Assembly: GCA_947461015.1 (NCBI GenBank)
Contig: CANHIR010000027.1
Coordinates: forward strand, 1 to 14,851
Length of the DNA stretch: 14,851 nt
Direction: 5' to 3'
Origin: Bacteroidota bacterium
GTDB lineage: Bacteria; Bacteroidota; Bacteroidia; Chitinophagales; Chitinophagaceae
The position numbers were made by a program, and so were the translations under genes. Under the pieces are notes generated by a model. That model did no database searches and was not told the origin of the DNA. It saw only the letters and a program-made list of their open reading frames with translations. Of this stretch, positions 1-7,306 are shown in pieces (the stretch's first letter is position 1; the number at the start of each line of letters is the position of its first letter).

Positions 1-729
1 CTCAATACACCAATCATATAAAGCACGGTGAGGAATAAATTCCAAAGTGCAAATGGAATGGGTAATATTTTCGATAGAATCACTTTGTCCATGTGCAAAA
101 TCATACATTGGGTAAATACACCATTTATCTCCAGTGCGGTGATGATGTGATCGCTTTATACGATACAATAAAGGATCACGCATATGCATATTAGGACTCG
201 CTAAATCTATTTTTGCCCTTAATACTTTTTCACCATCCCCAAATTTGCCAGCTTTCATAGCAGCAAATAATTCCAAATTCTCTTCAATGCTTCTGTTTCT
301 AAAATTATTACCTGTTCCAGGAACCGTAGGCGTACCTTTTTGTTGTGCAATATCTTCGGCAGTACTATCGTCTACATATGCCAAGCCTTTTTCAATTAGT
401 TGCACTGCGAAAGCATACAATTGATCAAAATAATCCGAAGCGTAACATTCTTTTTCCCATTCAAATCCCAACCACTTTACATCTTCTTTTATACTGTCCA
501 CATATTCAATATCCTCTTTGGCTGGATTGGTATCATCAAAACGCAAATTAGTTTTGCCACCAAAATGTTTTGCCAAACCAAAGTTTAAACAAATACTTTT
601 GGCATGACCAATATGTAAATATCCATTGGGCTCTGGAGGGAACCTAGTTAATATAGATGCATACTTCCCAGATGCTAAATCCTGAGAAATGATTTCTTCA
701 ATAAAATTCAGACTTTTTTCTTCACTCAT
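1..729 (-). CDS. glnS: Glutaminyl-tRNA synthetase, N-terminal part (cut by left edge)
   Basis: Class I aminoacyl-tRNA synthetase that attaches glutamine to tRNA-Gln in the cytoplasm. The 243 visible residues, read on the reverse strand from ATG at 729, show the GlnRS opening [20 protein letters not shown] (residues 28-47) with the HIGH ATP-binding motif at 39-42. [15 protein letters not shown] follows at about 63-77, then [22 protein letters not shown] and [16 protein letters not shown]. This order and wording match bacterial GlnS rather than GltX. The KMSKS loop and the anticodon-binding domain lie beyond the window; the usual length is about 550 residues. The gene follows the DUF4294 gene by 67 bases. 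A weak -7-like box (TACCTTTA) sits 19 bases before the ATG. Its presence implies direct glutaminylation of tRNA-Gln. The identification is firm; only completeness is unknown. Confidence 0.96.
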   Translation of the reverse strand, partial: MSEEKSLNFIEEIISQDLASGKYASILTRFPPEPNGYLHIGHAKSICLNFGLAKHFGGKTNLRFDDTNPAKEDIEYVDSIKEDVKWLGFEWEKECYASDYFDQLYAFAVQLIEKGLAYVDDSTAEDIAQQKGTPTVPGTGNNFRNRSIEENLELFAAMKAGKFGDGEKVLRAKIDLASPNMHMRDPLLYRIKRSHHHRTGDKWCIYPMYDFAHGQSDSIENITHSICTLEFIPHRALYDWCIE

Positions 730-796
730 AATAAACGCGCTATTCGCGTAAAGGTACAAAAACCTGCCTCAAAAACCTACCTAAAATGTGGTTTCA

Positions 797-1411
797 TTAA
801 CTCCTATATCCATATAACTTTCGGACTTCCTGTACAAATTTCTCAATTTCTTTGTCCTCTCCTTTGGGATCGTATGGTTGTTTTAAATTGCTACCAAATA
901 AAAATGCCACAGTTTGCCAAAGGCCCGCATTAAATCCACCTTTAAACTCTTTAATAATTTCGTAACAGTTATCGCCAGTCTCTCTATGAATTAATTTCAT
1001 TAAAATTTTACCTTGAAATACGGATAAGCTAGTGACCTTGTCCGCAAAATCTCTTTTTAATTCCTTTTCTCTTAATTTAATAATTTGTCTTCTTTTTTTA
1101 GGATCAGTTATTCCTTTTAATTGTGCACTTACATCATTTATAATAACACCAGCTGTTAGTGCATAAGGATATGTAACGTAAACGGCATTTCTAAGCCTCG
1201 TCCAATTGGCCCAATAATTTTTTTGTTGCGCACTTCTTTTCCCTTTTACATCTACAGGTTCAAGCCAGGTTTCAGGAATGGTGTCGCCTTTTGGCGTAAC
1301 AAAGGCAGGAATCCTAACTTTGCCACTCCCGTTTTTTTGCTGTGCATTTAAGTTAGCATGCAGTAGCAAAAAGCAAAAAATTCCAATAATATGTAAAAAT
1401 TTTACCCTCAT
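797..1411 (-). CDS. Secreted DUF4294 family protein
   Basis: A 204-residue protein with an N-terminal signal peptide: basic MRVK, hydrophobic residues 6-20, probable cleavage after LNA near residue 23. The rest is polar and rich in charged residues, with a helical basic stretch at about 104-125 (DPKKRRQIIKLREKELKRDF). The C-terminal block at about 139-186 has the features I associate with DUF4294: LIHRETGDNCYEIIKEFKGG, then a WQT..FLFGSNLK segment and a YDPKGED end. DUF4294 is found mainly in Bacteroidota and has no known function. Its single mature-region cysteine lies in GDNCYE. It lies 89 bases downstream of ccmF on the same strand and 67 bases upstream of glnS. A weak hairpin lies in the ccmF-side gap, so it may be transcribed separately. 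Export to the periplasm is inferred from the signal peptide. Confidence 0.85.
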   Translation of the reverse strand: MRVKFLHIIGIFCFLLLHANLNAQQKNGSGKVRIPAFVTPKGDTIPETWLEPVDVKGKRSAQQKNYWANWTRLRNAVYVTYPYALTAGVIINDVSAQLKGITDPKKRRQIIKLREKELKRDFADKVTSLSVFQGKILMKLIHRETGDNCYEIIKEFKGGFNAGLWQTVAFLFGSNLKQPYDPKGEDKEIEKFVQEVRKLYGYRS

Positions 1412-1464
1412 TTATATTGCTTTACATGCAAATATTTATACCCTAAAATAGGAAATGTAACCTT

Positions 1465-1486
1465 ATAAAAATTGTATTTAACAATT
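1465..1486 (-). terminator. Weak terminator-like hairpin after ccmF
   Basis: Read on the minus strand, a perfect 6-bp inverted repeat AATTGT / ACAATT with a 5-base loop lies about 15 bases after the ccmF stop. It runs into five consecutive Ts and then AT. The position and T-run fit an intrinsic terminator, but the stem has only one G-C pair per arm and would be unstable, so chance is a real alternative in such AT-rich DNA. Confidence 0.3.
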
Positions 1487-1500
1487 GATTATATTTTTAA

Positions 1501-4011
1501 CTACTTCCCTTTTAACTGTTTTACTCTGGCGTATGCACTCATCCCAAAACCAATGGTCATAATAATAATTCCCAACCATAAAATATTAATTAGCGGGAAT
1601 TCATACACTTTCAAGGTAATAAAATTAGTAAGCGCCGAAGATTCTTTCACGCCCAATATGAAAATGCCATTTTGTGCATCTTTCATGCCATTAATTTTCA
1701 ACACCAAGTTTTGAGCCCTAACGGTATCCGGCTCAAAAATAACGGACATCCCATTTGCCTTAATGGAAGGATTGGCTTTATAGGTTAATCCCTCTTTACT
1801 GTGCACCGTCATTTGAAACACCGCTTCATTTGCACTGTCTTTGTTATTGTCATTGGATTGTCTAACAATCTTATCTAATACAATAAACCCATTACTATAA
1901 AAAACAGAATCGCCTTCTTTAATATTATTAGGCTTAAACTCTTCTAAATTGTCTTTTGAATGATCCTGAAAAGAAGTAACGTAAACAAATATGTCTTTAT
2001 TCCAATAATGCTTGGAGGATGGATTCGCAGAGTAGCCCTCCATCCCTTTATTGCCTTTTAATACATCGGGATATAAATTAAAGGAATCTACTGCAATACC
2101 ATTTTGTTTGTTTACAAATTTTAATTCAAAGAATTTTTTCTTTAACGCATCAATGGTGTCTCTAGTATAAGTAACTTGGTAATTATACTTACCTGTTAAT
2201 TTATCCTTATACATATCGGTTGTGATGCCCTGGAACAAGGTGAGGTTCTCTTTTGGATCTCCTACTGGATTTTTTTTATTTTCTCCTTTTTCTAAAAAAG
2301 AAATGCCCGTAGTGTTTTCACTGAGCACTTTTTTATTGGCTGAAGAAATTAAAATTCCTACCAATACCAAACCAAAACCAATATGACCAATACTTGCTCC
2401 AGCCGATTTCATTTTACGCTTTAAAATAACCAGCCAATAATAAGCATTTGAGACAACGGTGAAAACAGAGGTGATGGTTGCTAAATACAATGCTGATAAA
2501 AAACCAATCCCTTTTTCCGAATAAGCTAAGTTTTCAAAATAAAGTAAAACGCCCGTTAACGCTATTGTTAGGATAATAGGCATTAACATGGTTTTGAACA
2601 ATCCTCCTTTAATAGCCTTTCCTTTATATGCTAAATACTGCCCAACGCCGGATAAAATTCCAATAATAATTGCAACAAAAACCTGGACTTTGTTATAATC
2701 AAAAGCTACATCATCGGATGGCGCATTTTTCGTACCAAATATTTTATTGTAAACTGGCACAGAAGTATTTGCAATAATTACGGCAGCAGATAAGAACAGT
2801 ACCAAAGAGCCTACCAACATCCAAAATTCTCTACTATCAATCGCATCTTCTTTTGGAGGATCCGCTGTGAATTTATACCTAACAAAAAATAACACAAAAA
2901 ATGGAATAACAAATATTAATAAGAATGCCAGTAATTGTGTGTTCATTCCAAGATCGGTAAATGCGTGTACCGAAGTGTCTCCTAAAATACCACTACGTGT
3001 TAAAAAAGTAGAATAAACGACCAGTAAAAAACTAATACCAAAAAACAAATAGGTCACTCTTGCTGCACTACCTGTTTTACGATAAATCATGGCAGCATGT
3101 ATAGCAGAAACCAATACTAGCCAAGGCACCAACGAAGCATTCTCTACAGGATCCCATGCCCAATATCCTCCAAAGGTTAAACTTTCATAAGCCCAAGCAG
3201 CGCCCATCATAATGCCTAATCCTAAAATCCCCGCTGAGAAATTTGCCCATGGTAAAACATTGCTTACCCATTTGTGGTCTTTTTTAAATAAGCCTGCCAC
3301 TGCAAATCCAAAAGGAATGGTGGTGGAAGCAAAACCTAAAAACAATATAGGAGGGTGAATAACCATCCAATAATTTTGTAATAAAGTGTTTAATCCTTGT
3401 GCACTTTCTTGAAATCTAATTTTGGGATTCGTTAAATAATCATTGAATGAAAAAATGGGCAAACTCATTTCATTCCTTAATAAGTTAAAAGGACTACTCC
3501 CTAATTTAAAATCAGCAAAATAAAGTCCAACTACCATGGTAGCTAAACAAAATTGAACAAAACTTAAAACCATCATTACCCCATAACTATCATGTTTCCA
3601 TTTTGCCGACCTAGCCATTACAATTAATCCCAACACACAATGCCAAAAACTCCAAAGTAAAAAGCTGCCTTCCTGCCCTTCCCAAAAACAACTTAATAAA
3701 TATTGAATGGGCATTTCCATATTGCTATGTAAATACGCGTATTTATATTCAAAAAGATGATTAGAAATAATATAAAATAAAATTCCAAAACAAGCAAAAA
3801 CACAAATAGCCTCTATGACAAAAGCAATTTGCGCAAGTTTTTTCCAATCATTTTGAAATGTTAATTCCTTTGAAAAGAATGCTTTGGCAAAAGCAAAAGT
3901 GGCTACCAAAGAAGCCACCATGGAAACAATTGTTAAAATATATCCAATTTGACCAGGCAATAAATGTTCTCCAACGTATTGGATGGCTGCTTGGTTTGTA
4001 GTTGTATTCAT
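1501..4011 (-). CDS. ccmF: CcmF/CcsA-type cytochrome c heme lyase
   Basis: A polytopic inner-membrane protein of 836 residues. It takes heme from CcmE and joins it to the CXXCH cysteines of apocytochrome c on the periplasmic side. The WWD-type heme-handling motif is clear at about 281-299 (GGYWAWDPVENASLVPWLV). It is flanked by conserved histidines: H219 in MVIHPPILFLGF, H305 after the WWD segment, H349 in SVHAF, and H543 in GHIGFG. Other CcmF hallmarks are LLPGQIGY (18-25), EGQEGSFLLW (111-120) and FLTRSGILGD (336-345). Residues ~560-795 form a large polar segment before a last membrane span at ~803-823, which makes the protein about 190 residues longer than E. coli CcmF. It starts 20 bases after the ccmE stop, forming a two-gene unit. 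Databases often name such proteins CcsA; the HPP, EGxEGS and LTRSG blocks favour CcmF. Confidence 0.93.
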   Translation of the reverse strand: MNTTTNQAAIQYVGEHLLPGQIGYILTIVSMVASLVATFAFAKAFFSKELTFQNDWKKLAQIAFVIEAICVFACFGILFYIISNHLFEYKYAYLHSNMEMPIQYLLSCFWEGQEGSFLLWSFWHCVLGLIVMARSAKWKHDSYGVMMVLSFVQFCLATMVVGLYFADFKLGSSPFNLLRNEMSLPIFSFNDYLTNPKIRFQESAQGLNTLLQNYWMVIHPPILFLGFASTTIPFGFAVAGLFKKDHKWVSNVLPWANFSAGILGLGIMMGAAWAYESLTFGGYWAWDPVENASLVPWLVLVSAIHAAMIYRKTGSAARVTYLFFGISFLLVVYSTFLTRSGILGDTSVHAFTDLGMNTQLLAFLLIFVIPFFVLFFVRYKFTADPPKEDAIDSREFWMLVGSLVLFLSAAVIIANTSVPVYNKIFGTKNAPSDDVAFDYNKVQVFVAIIIGILSGVGQYLAYKGKAIKGGLFKTMLMPIILTIALTGVLLYFENLAYSEKGIGFLSALYLATITSVFTVVSNAYYWLVILKRKMKSAGASIGHIGFGLVLVGILISSANKKVLSENTTGISFLEKGENKKNPVGDPKENLTLFQGITTDMYKDKLTGKYNYQVTYTRDTIDALKKKFFELKFVNKQNGIAVDSFNLYPDVLKGNKGMEGYSANPSSKHYWNKDIFVYVTSFQDHSKDNLEEFKPNNIKEGDSVFYSNGFIVLDKIVRQSNDNNKDSANEAVFQMTVHSKEGLTYKANPSIKANGMSVIFEPDTVRAQNLVLKINGMKDAQNGIFILGVKESSALTNFITLKVYEFPLINILWLGIIIMTIGFGMSAYARVKQLKGK

Positions 4012-4031
4012 CTATTTATTTAAAATAAAAA

Positions 4032-4442
4032 TTAATTGGTAATGGTTACTGCATCATTTTTAATGACGTTTGGATTGTCCTTGTATTTAGAAGGACATTT
4101 TAACGAAATAGAAGAGCATTCAAAAACATCCCCATTTACCTTGCCTTTTAACACCAAGCGTTCTGATTTATCCATATCAGTGGGCATTTCATGACGAAAA
4201 ACAACGTCAATTTTTCCGCCAAGACTATCTTCCACTGCAAATTTTAAATAATTAGGATCCTTTTGTGGGTTATACTCAATAGGAACAGACTTGTCTCTTT
4301 TTACAATTAAATTCACCACTTTACCCTGCTTTTGTTTGGCTGAAGCAATGGTTTCATAACTACTTAAATTGCCTGTAAAGCTAATTAATACCACAATCGC
4401 AACTGCAATGAGTACTAATAAAACAAGGTGTGTCTTCTTCAT
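4032..4442 (-). CDS. ccmE: Periplasmic heme chaperone CcmE (CxxxY type)
   Basis: A 136-residue cytochrome c maturation protein: a short cytoplasmic tail (MKKTH), one membrane anchor at residues 6-22, then a periplasmic OB-fold domain. It holds heme covalently and passes it to CcmF. Conserved elements seen are the anchor-proximal YETIASAKQ segment (29-37), the YLKFAVEDSLGGKIDVVF strands (65-82) and LVLKGKVNGDVFECSSISLK (96-115). The canonical heme-binding HxxxY is replaced by C116-PSK-Y120 (LKCPSKYKDN). A CxxxY motif is known from some archaeal and Desulfovibrio CcmE proteins, so this is a variant rather than a broken gene. The gene is first in its unit, with ccmF 20 bases downstream. CcmA, CcmB, CcmC and the thiol-handling proteins are not in this window. 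A good -33/-7 promoter pair lies directly upstream. Confidence 0.93.
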   Translation of the reverse strand: MKKTHLVLLVLIAVAIVVLISFTGNLSSYETIASAKQKQGKVVNLIVKRDKSVPIEYNPQKDPNYLKFAVEDSLGGKIDVVFRHEMPTDMDKSERLVLKGKVNGDVFECSSISLKCPSKYKDNPNVIKNDAVTITN

Positions 4443-4446
4443 GGCG

Positions 4447-4481
4447 CAAAGTTAACCAAATGGGCTTAAATTGCACCAAAA
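4447..4481 (-). promoter_or_regulatory. Candidate ccmE promoter (Bacteroidota type)
   Basis: On the minus strand, TTTG (4480-4477) is separated by 22 bases from TAACTTTG (4454-4447), an exact match to TAnnTTTG. The spacing falls in the 17-23 base range reported for Flavobacterium-type promoters. Only four bases separate the -7 box from the ccmE ATG, so the transcript would be leaderless or nearly so if this box is used. Confidence 0.6.
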
Positions 4482-4506
4482 TTTCCCATTTACATAAATA
4501 CATTAT

Positions 4507-5073
4507 ATGCGCCTTTTTGACTATATCATTATTTGTAAAAAACCAGATTTTAAAAATGTAGACCGAATAAGCCAATTTATGCTGCTTTTAAGCATATTGG
4601 CTTTTTCCCATGGTATTTACAAAGGAATTTTCAAAACTCCGCCGCTTGTATTTGCCATTATCACCTCCATAATTTGTTGGTGGATTTTTTGTTTGTTTCA
4701 AAAGAAAAAAGGGGGTATCCCTTATTATCGACTAGGTTTATTATTTGCCAGCTGGGGTTGGATCCTCGTACCAGAAGCGCAAATAATTGCAGGAATATTC
4801 TTAATTGGGGCTTTGTTTGAACGTCAAGTAAAATTTCCTTATGAAATAGCATTTGACCCAGCAGGAATAGTTGTTAATACCTTTCCCAAGAAATACTATG
4901 CATGGAACCAAATACAAAATGCCTTAATTAAAGACGATGTCATTACCATTGATTTTAAAAACAATAAACTTATACAAAAAGACATTAATGAACCCGTTAG
5001 TCCCACTGTAACGGCCGAGTTCAATGCTTTTTGTGCAACACAAATTGCGAATTATACACAAAATCAAGGCTAA
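4507..5073 (+). CDS. Small membrane protein of unknown function, possible PH-like C-terminus
   Basis: A 188-residue protein that I do not recognise as a named family. It appears to have four hydrophobic segments: about 22-41, 46-64 (ending in WWIFCLF), 76-88 and 91-103. A KKKGG turn (67-69) suits a cytoplasmic loop. After the last span, residues ~109-188 are soluble. They show alternating strands with FDPAGIVVNTF, then YYAWNQIQNALIKDDVITID and NNKLIQKDI. That pattern (ligandless beta strands and a W-x-x-I helix-strand turn) resembles the bacterial PH-like domains attached to small membrane proteins, but this is a fold guess only. It begins 64 bases from the divergent ccmE start and ends 26 bases before the radical SAM gene, so it probably leads the plus-strand operon. 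No signal peptide is evident. ATG 4507 is the first start in frame. Confidence 0.75.
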   Translation: MRLFDYIIICKKPDFKNVDRISQFMLLLSILAFSHGIYKGIFKTPPLVFAIITSIICWWIFCLFQKKKGGIPYYRLGLLFASWGWILVPEAQIIAGIFLIGALFERQVKFPYEIAFDPAGIVVNTFPKKYYAWNQIQNALIKDDVITIDFKNNKLIQKDINEPVSPTVTAEFNAFCATQIANYTQNQG

Positions 5074-5099
5074 TTCTAGCTAAATACTACCTTTATCCC

Positions 5100-6404
5100 A
5101 TGTCAATATCTACTTCCCCTTATTTATTATACTCTGACGGCGAAGGCCAAATTTTTGAAGACACTAGCTTATACACCGCAGGCCGCGCTGGCTGGGATGC
5201 TTATCCTATTCCTGTAGAGGACTGGATTGAACTTCCAGAAGGCGGCAATTTATATGAATTACCTGGGCGTAGAGGAATTGGAATTGATGTAGAAACTGGC
5301 GAAATGCGTCTTTGTGAACTAGGCTGGGCAGTAGCTGCATTCATCCCTCCAGCCCATACTGGATTATATGTTTCGGCCTATGAAACCTTAGATGCGGATG
5401 CACCAACTTTGCCTCTATTTTGTTATACCGCCGTTGGTTGGTTGGATGGTAAAAATTATGTGCCCGCAGTACGTATTGAAAAAGACATTAGACAAGATTG
5501 TGAAGGATATGATCAAGAAATAATTGATAACGGTACACAAAAACTACTTTCCTTATATAGTCAAAATAGATTGGTAAAGCATTTAATGGAAAACTGTTGT
5601 CAAACTTATACTTGTCCTGCTGCACGTAATTTAGCCATGGGCCGATGGGAATGTCCAATACCTATTTCGCCAGCCTGTAATGCCAATTGTATAGGATGTA
5701 TTTCATTTCAACCACAGGAGGAAGAGATCATTTCTACCCAGGATCGTTTAACTTTTAAACCAACCGCAGCCGAAGTAGTTGAATATACGGTACCCCATTT
5801 AATGAGTGCCCCTTATCCTATTGTTAGTTTTGGTCAAGGATGCGAAGGCGAACCCTTGCTCATGTGGGAGACCATTAAGGAAGCCATTATAGAAATAAGA
5901 AAACATACCAATAAAGGGAGTATTAATATAAATACAAACGGCTCAAATCCAAAAGCAGTTGCTGAATTAGCATCGGTGGGATTGGATAGTATTAGAGTTA
6001 GTTTGAATTCTGCAAGAGAAAATATTTACAATGCATATTACCGTCCAAACAATTATACGTTTGCAGACATTAAAGAAAGTATTCGGGTGATGTCAGAAGC
6101 GGGAAAATGGACAAGCATCAATTATTTTGTATTTCCTGGTATGACGGACAGTGTGGAAGAATATGAAGCGCTGAGAAAATTAATCAAAGACACCGGATTA
6201 AAAATGATACAATGGAGAAATTTCAACATTGACCCGGATTGGTATTTAGGCAAGATTGGCTTCACGGAGATGGGAGAAATTATGGGCATAAAACAAATGA
6301 TGGAATTAATTCAAGAAGAATTTCCTGGTCTAAAATTTGGCTACTTTAATCCTCCTATTGAAAGAATTAAAGGTGATTTCACTCAAAACTTTGCGCACCA
6401 TTGA
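5100..6404 (+). CDS. Uncharacterised radical SAM enzyme
   Basis: A 434-residue protein with a radical SAM core. C193-NAN-C197-IG-C200 is the CxxxCxxC that binds the SAM-cleaving 4Fe-4S cluster. It is followed by the expected strand motifs: SFGQGCEGEPLL (243-254, the GGEP-like SAM-binding region), ININTNG (275-281) and LDSIRVSLNSA (295-305). Residues 1-190 form an extra N-terminal region holding LPEGGNLYELPGRRGIGID (45-63) and a cysteine group (C166, C167, C172, C185) just before the core. The group could bind another cluster or help fold the domain. No SPASM or B12 domain is evident. The substrate is unknown. I chose ATG 5100; an in-frame ATG at 5031 lies inside the preceding gene and adds 23 unconvincing residues. 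Its stop overlaps the DMT transporter start, suggesting translational coupling and a shared pathway. The radical SAM call is near certain; any specific reaction would be a guess. Confidence 0.92.
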   Translation: MSISTSPYLLYSDGEGQIFEDTSLYTAGRAGWDAYPIPVEDWIELPEGGNLYELPGRRGIGIDVETGEMRLCELGWAVAAFIPPAHTGLYVSAYETLDADAPTLPLFCYTAVGWLDGKNYVPAVRIEKDIRQDCEGYDQEIIDNGTQKLLSLYSQNRLVKHLMENCCQTYTCPAARNLAMGRWECPIPISPACNANCIGCISFQPQEEEIISTQDRLTFKPTAAEVVEYTVPHLMSAPYPIVSFGQGCEGEPLLMWETIKEAIIEIRKHTNKGSININTNGSNPKAVAELASVGLDSIRVSLNSARENIYNAYYRPNNYTFADIKESIRVMSEAGKWTSINYFVFPGMTDSVEEYEALRKLIKDTGLKMIQWRNFNIDPDWYLGKIGFTEMGEIMGIKQMMELIQEEFPGLKFGYFNPPIERIKGDFTQNFAHH

Positions 6405-7306
6405 AAAAAACAAATCAAATAGGTGCGCTATTGGCTATTATTGCATGCATTATTTGGTCGGGTAATTTTGTGATTTCAAAATATGCAGTTCACTTAGCTG
6501 GTCCAATATCACTTGCTTTTTTTAGATGGTCCATTGCTACCATTATTATATTTCCATTGGCCTATTCCAACTTTAAAAAAGAGCTCCCAATTTTTCTTAA
6601 GAACAAAGCATACTTTTTTTGGATGGGGCTCGTAGGATTTGCAATATACAATACACTCATTTATACTGCAGGACATTATACCACTGCTATAAATATGGCT
6701 TTGATTGGTTCGGTAACACATCCCATTGTTGCGACAGTACTTGCCGCCATATTTGTAAATGAAAAATTACACTGGAAAAATATAACAGGTATTGTATTAG
6801 GATTTATTGGTATTATATTTTTAATAACCAAAGGAGAAATAACAACCATTGCTCATTTCAGATTTTCAACAGGTGATTTATGGATGATTGCTGCAGGCTT
6901 CTGCTTTGGCTCCTATAATGTTTTCGTTCGCAAAAAACCAGCAGGCATTTCTAATAATAGTTTCTTATTTGTCCTTTTTGCAATAGGTGCGATTATTCTT
7001 TTGCCTTTTTGTATCTATGAATCCTATTACATACAGCCTGTTGTATACAATAGGCATTTTTTATATGTAGTCTTATATTTAGGAATAGGCAACTCTACCA
7101 TTGCTTATTTTTTATGGAATAGTGCCATTCATAAATTGGGTGCGAGTAAGACTGCACTATTTGGAACATTAATCCCATTGTTAAGTTCCATAGAAGCATT
7201 GTGGTTATTAGATGAACAATTTAATAATTTTCAATTAATTAGTGGATTAATCATCATTTCCGGAATTGTAATTAATACATGGCCAAGTAAAAAATTAAAT
7301 GGATAG
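6401..7306 (+). CDS. DMT-superfamily (EamA) transporter
   Basis: A 301-residue inner-membrane protein with about ten hydrophobic spans in two tandem EamA halves. The first half (7-143) contains the typical WSGNFVISKYA segment (19-29) and FFRWS (40-44), and ends in GIVLGFIGIIFLITKG. The second half (159-293) contains GDLWMIAAGFCFGSYNVF and ends in LISGLIIISGIVINTW. Family members export amino acids, nucleosides and other metabolites; the substrate here is not predictable. The start is TTG at 6401, overlapping the TGA of the radical SAM gene as TTGA. No ATG occurs before residue 75, and the TTG start gives a natural MKKTNQ tail before span one, so TTG is well supported. The end overlaps the next gene by 8 bases. 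Overlap on both sides implies coupled expression. Confidence 0.9.
   Translation: MKKTNQIGALLAIIACIIWSGNFVISKYAVHLAGPISLAFFRWSIATIIIFPLAYSNFKKELPIFLKNKAYFFWMGLVGFAIYNTLIYTAGHYTTAINMALIGSVTHPIVATVLAAIFVNEKLHWKNITGIVLGFIGIIFLITKGEITTIAHFRFSTGDLWMIAAGFCFGSYNVFVRKKPAGISNNSFLFVLFAIGAIILLPFCIYESYYIQPVVYNRHFLYVVLYLGIGNSTIAYFLWNSAIHKLGASKTALFGTLIPLLSSIEALWLLDEQFNNFQLISGLIIISGIVINTWPSKKLNG

Noticed and set aside
345..588. Two overlapping plus-strand reading frames of 62-68 codons
   Set aside because: They lie wholly antisense to glnS, whose frame matches a well-known enzyme, and their translations show no domain-like character.
735..749. Short hairpin ACGCG-CTATT-CGCGT in the glnS leader
   Set aside because: A 5-bp stem can arise by chance; no T-run, known regulatory motif or second copy was seen, so it is not listed as a regulatory element.
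4381..4575. Minus-strand 64-codon frame bridging ccmE and the membrane-protein gene
   Set aside because: It overlaps both confirmed genes and the ccmE promoter and has no supporting feature.
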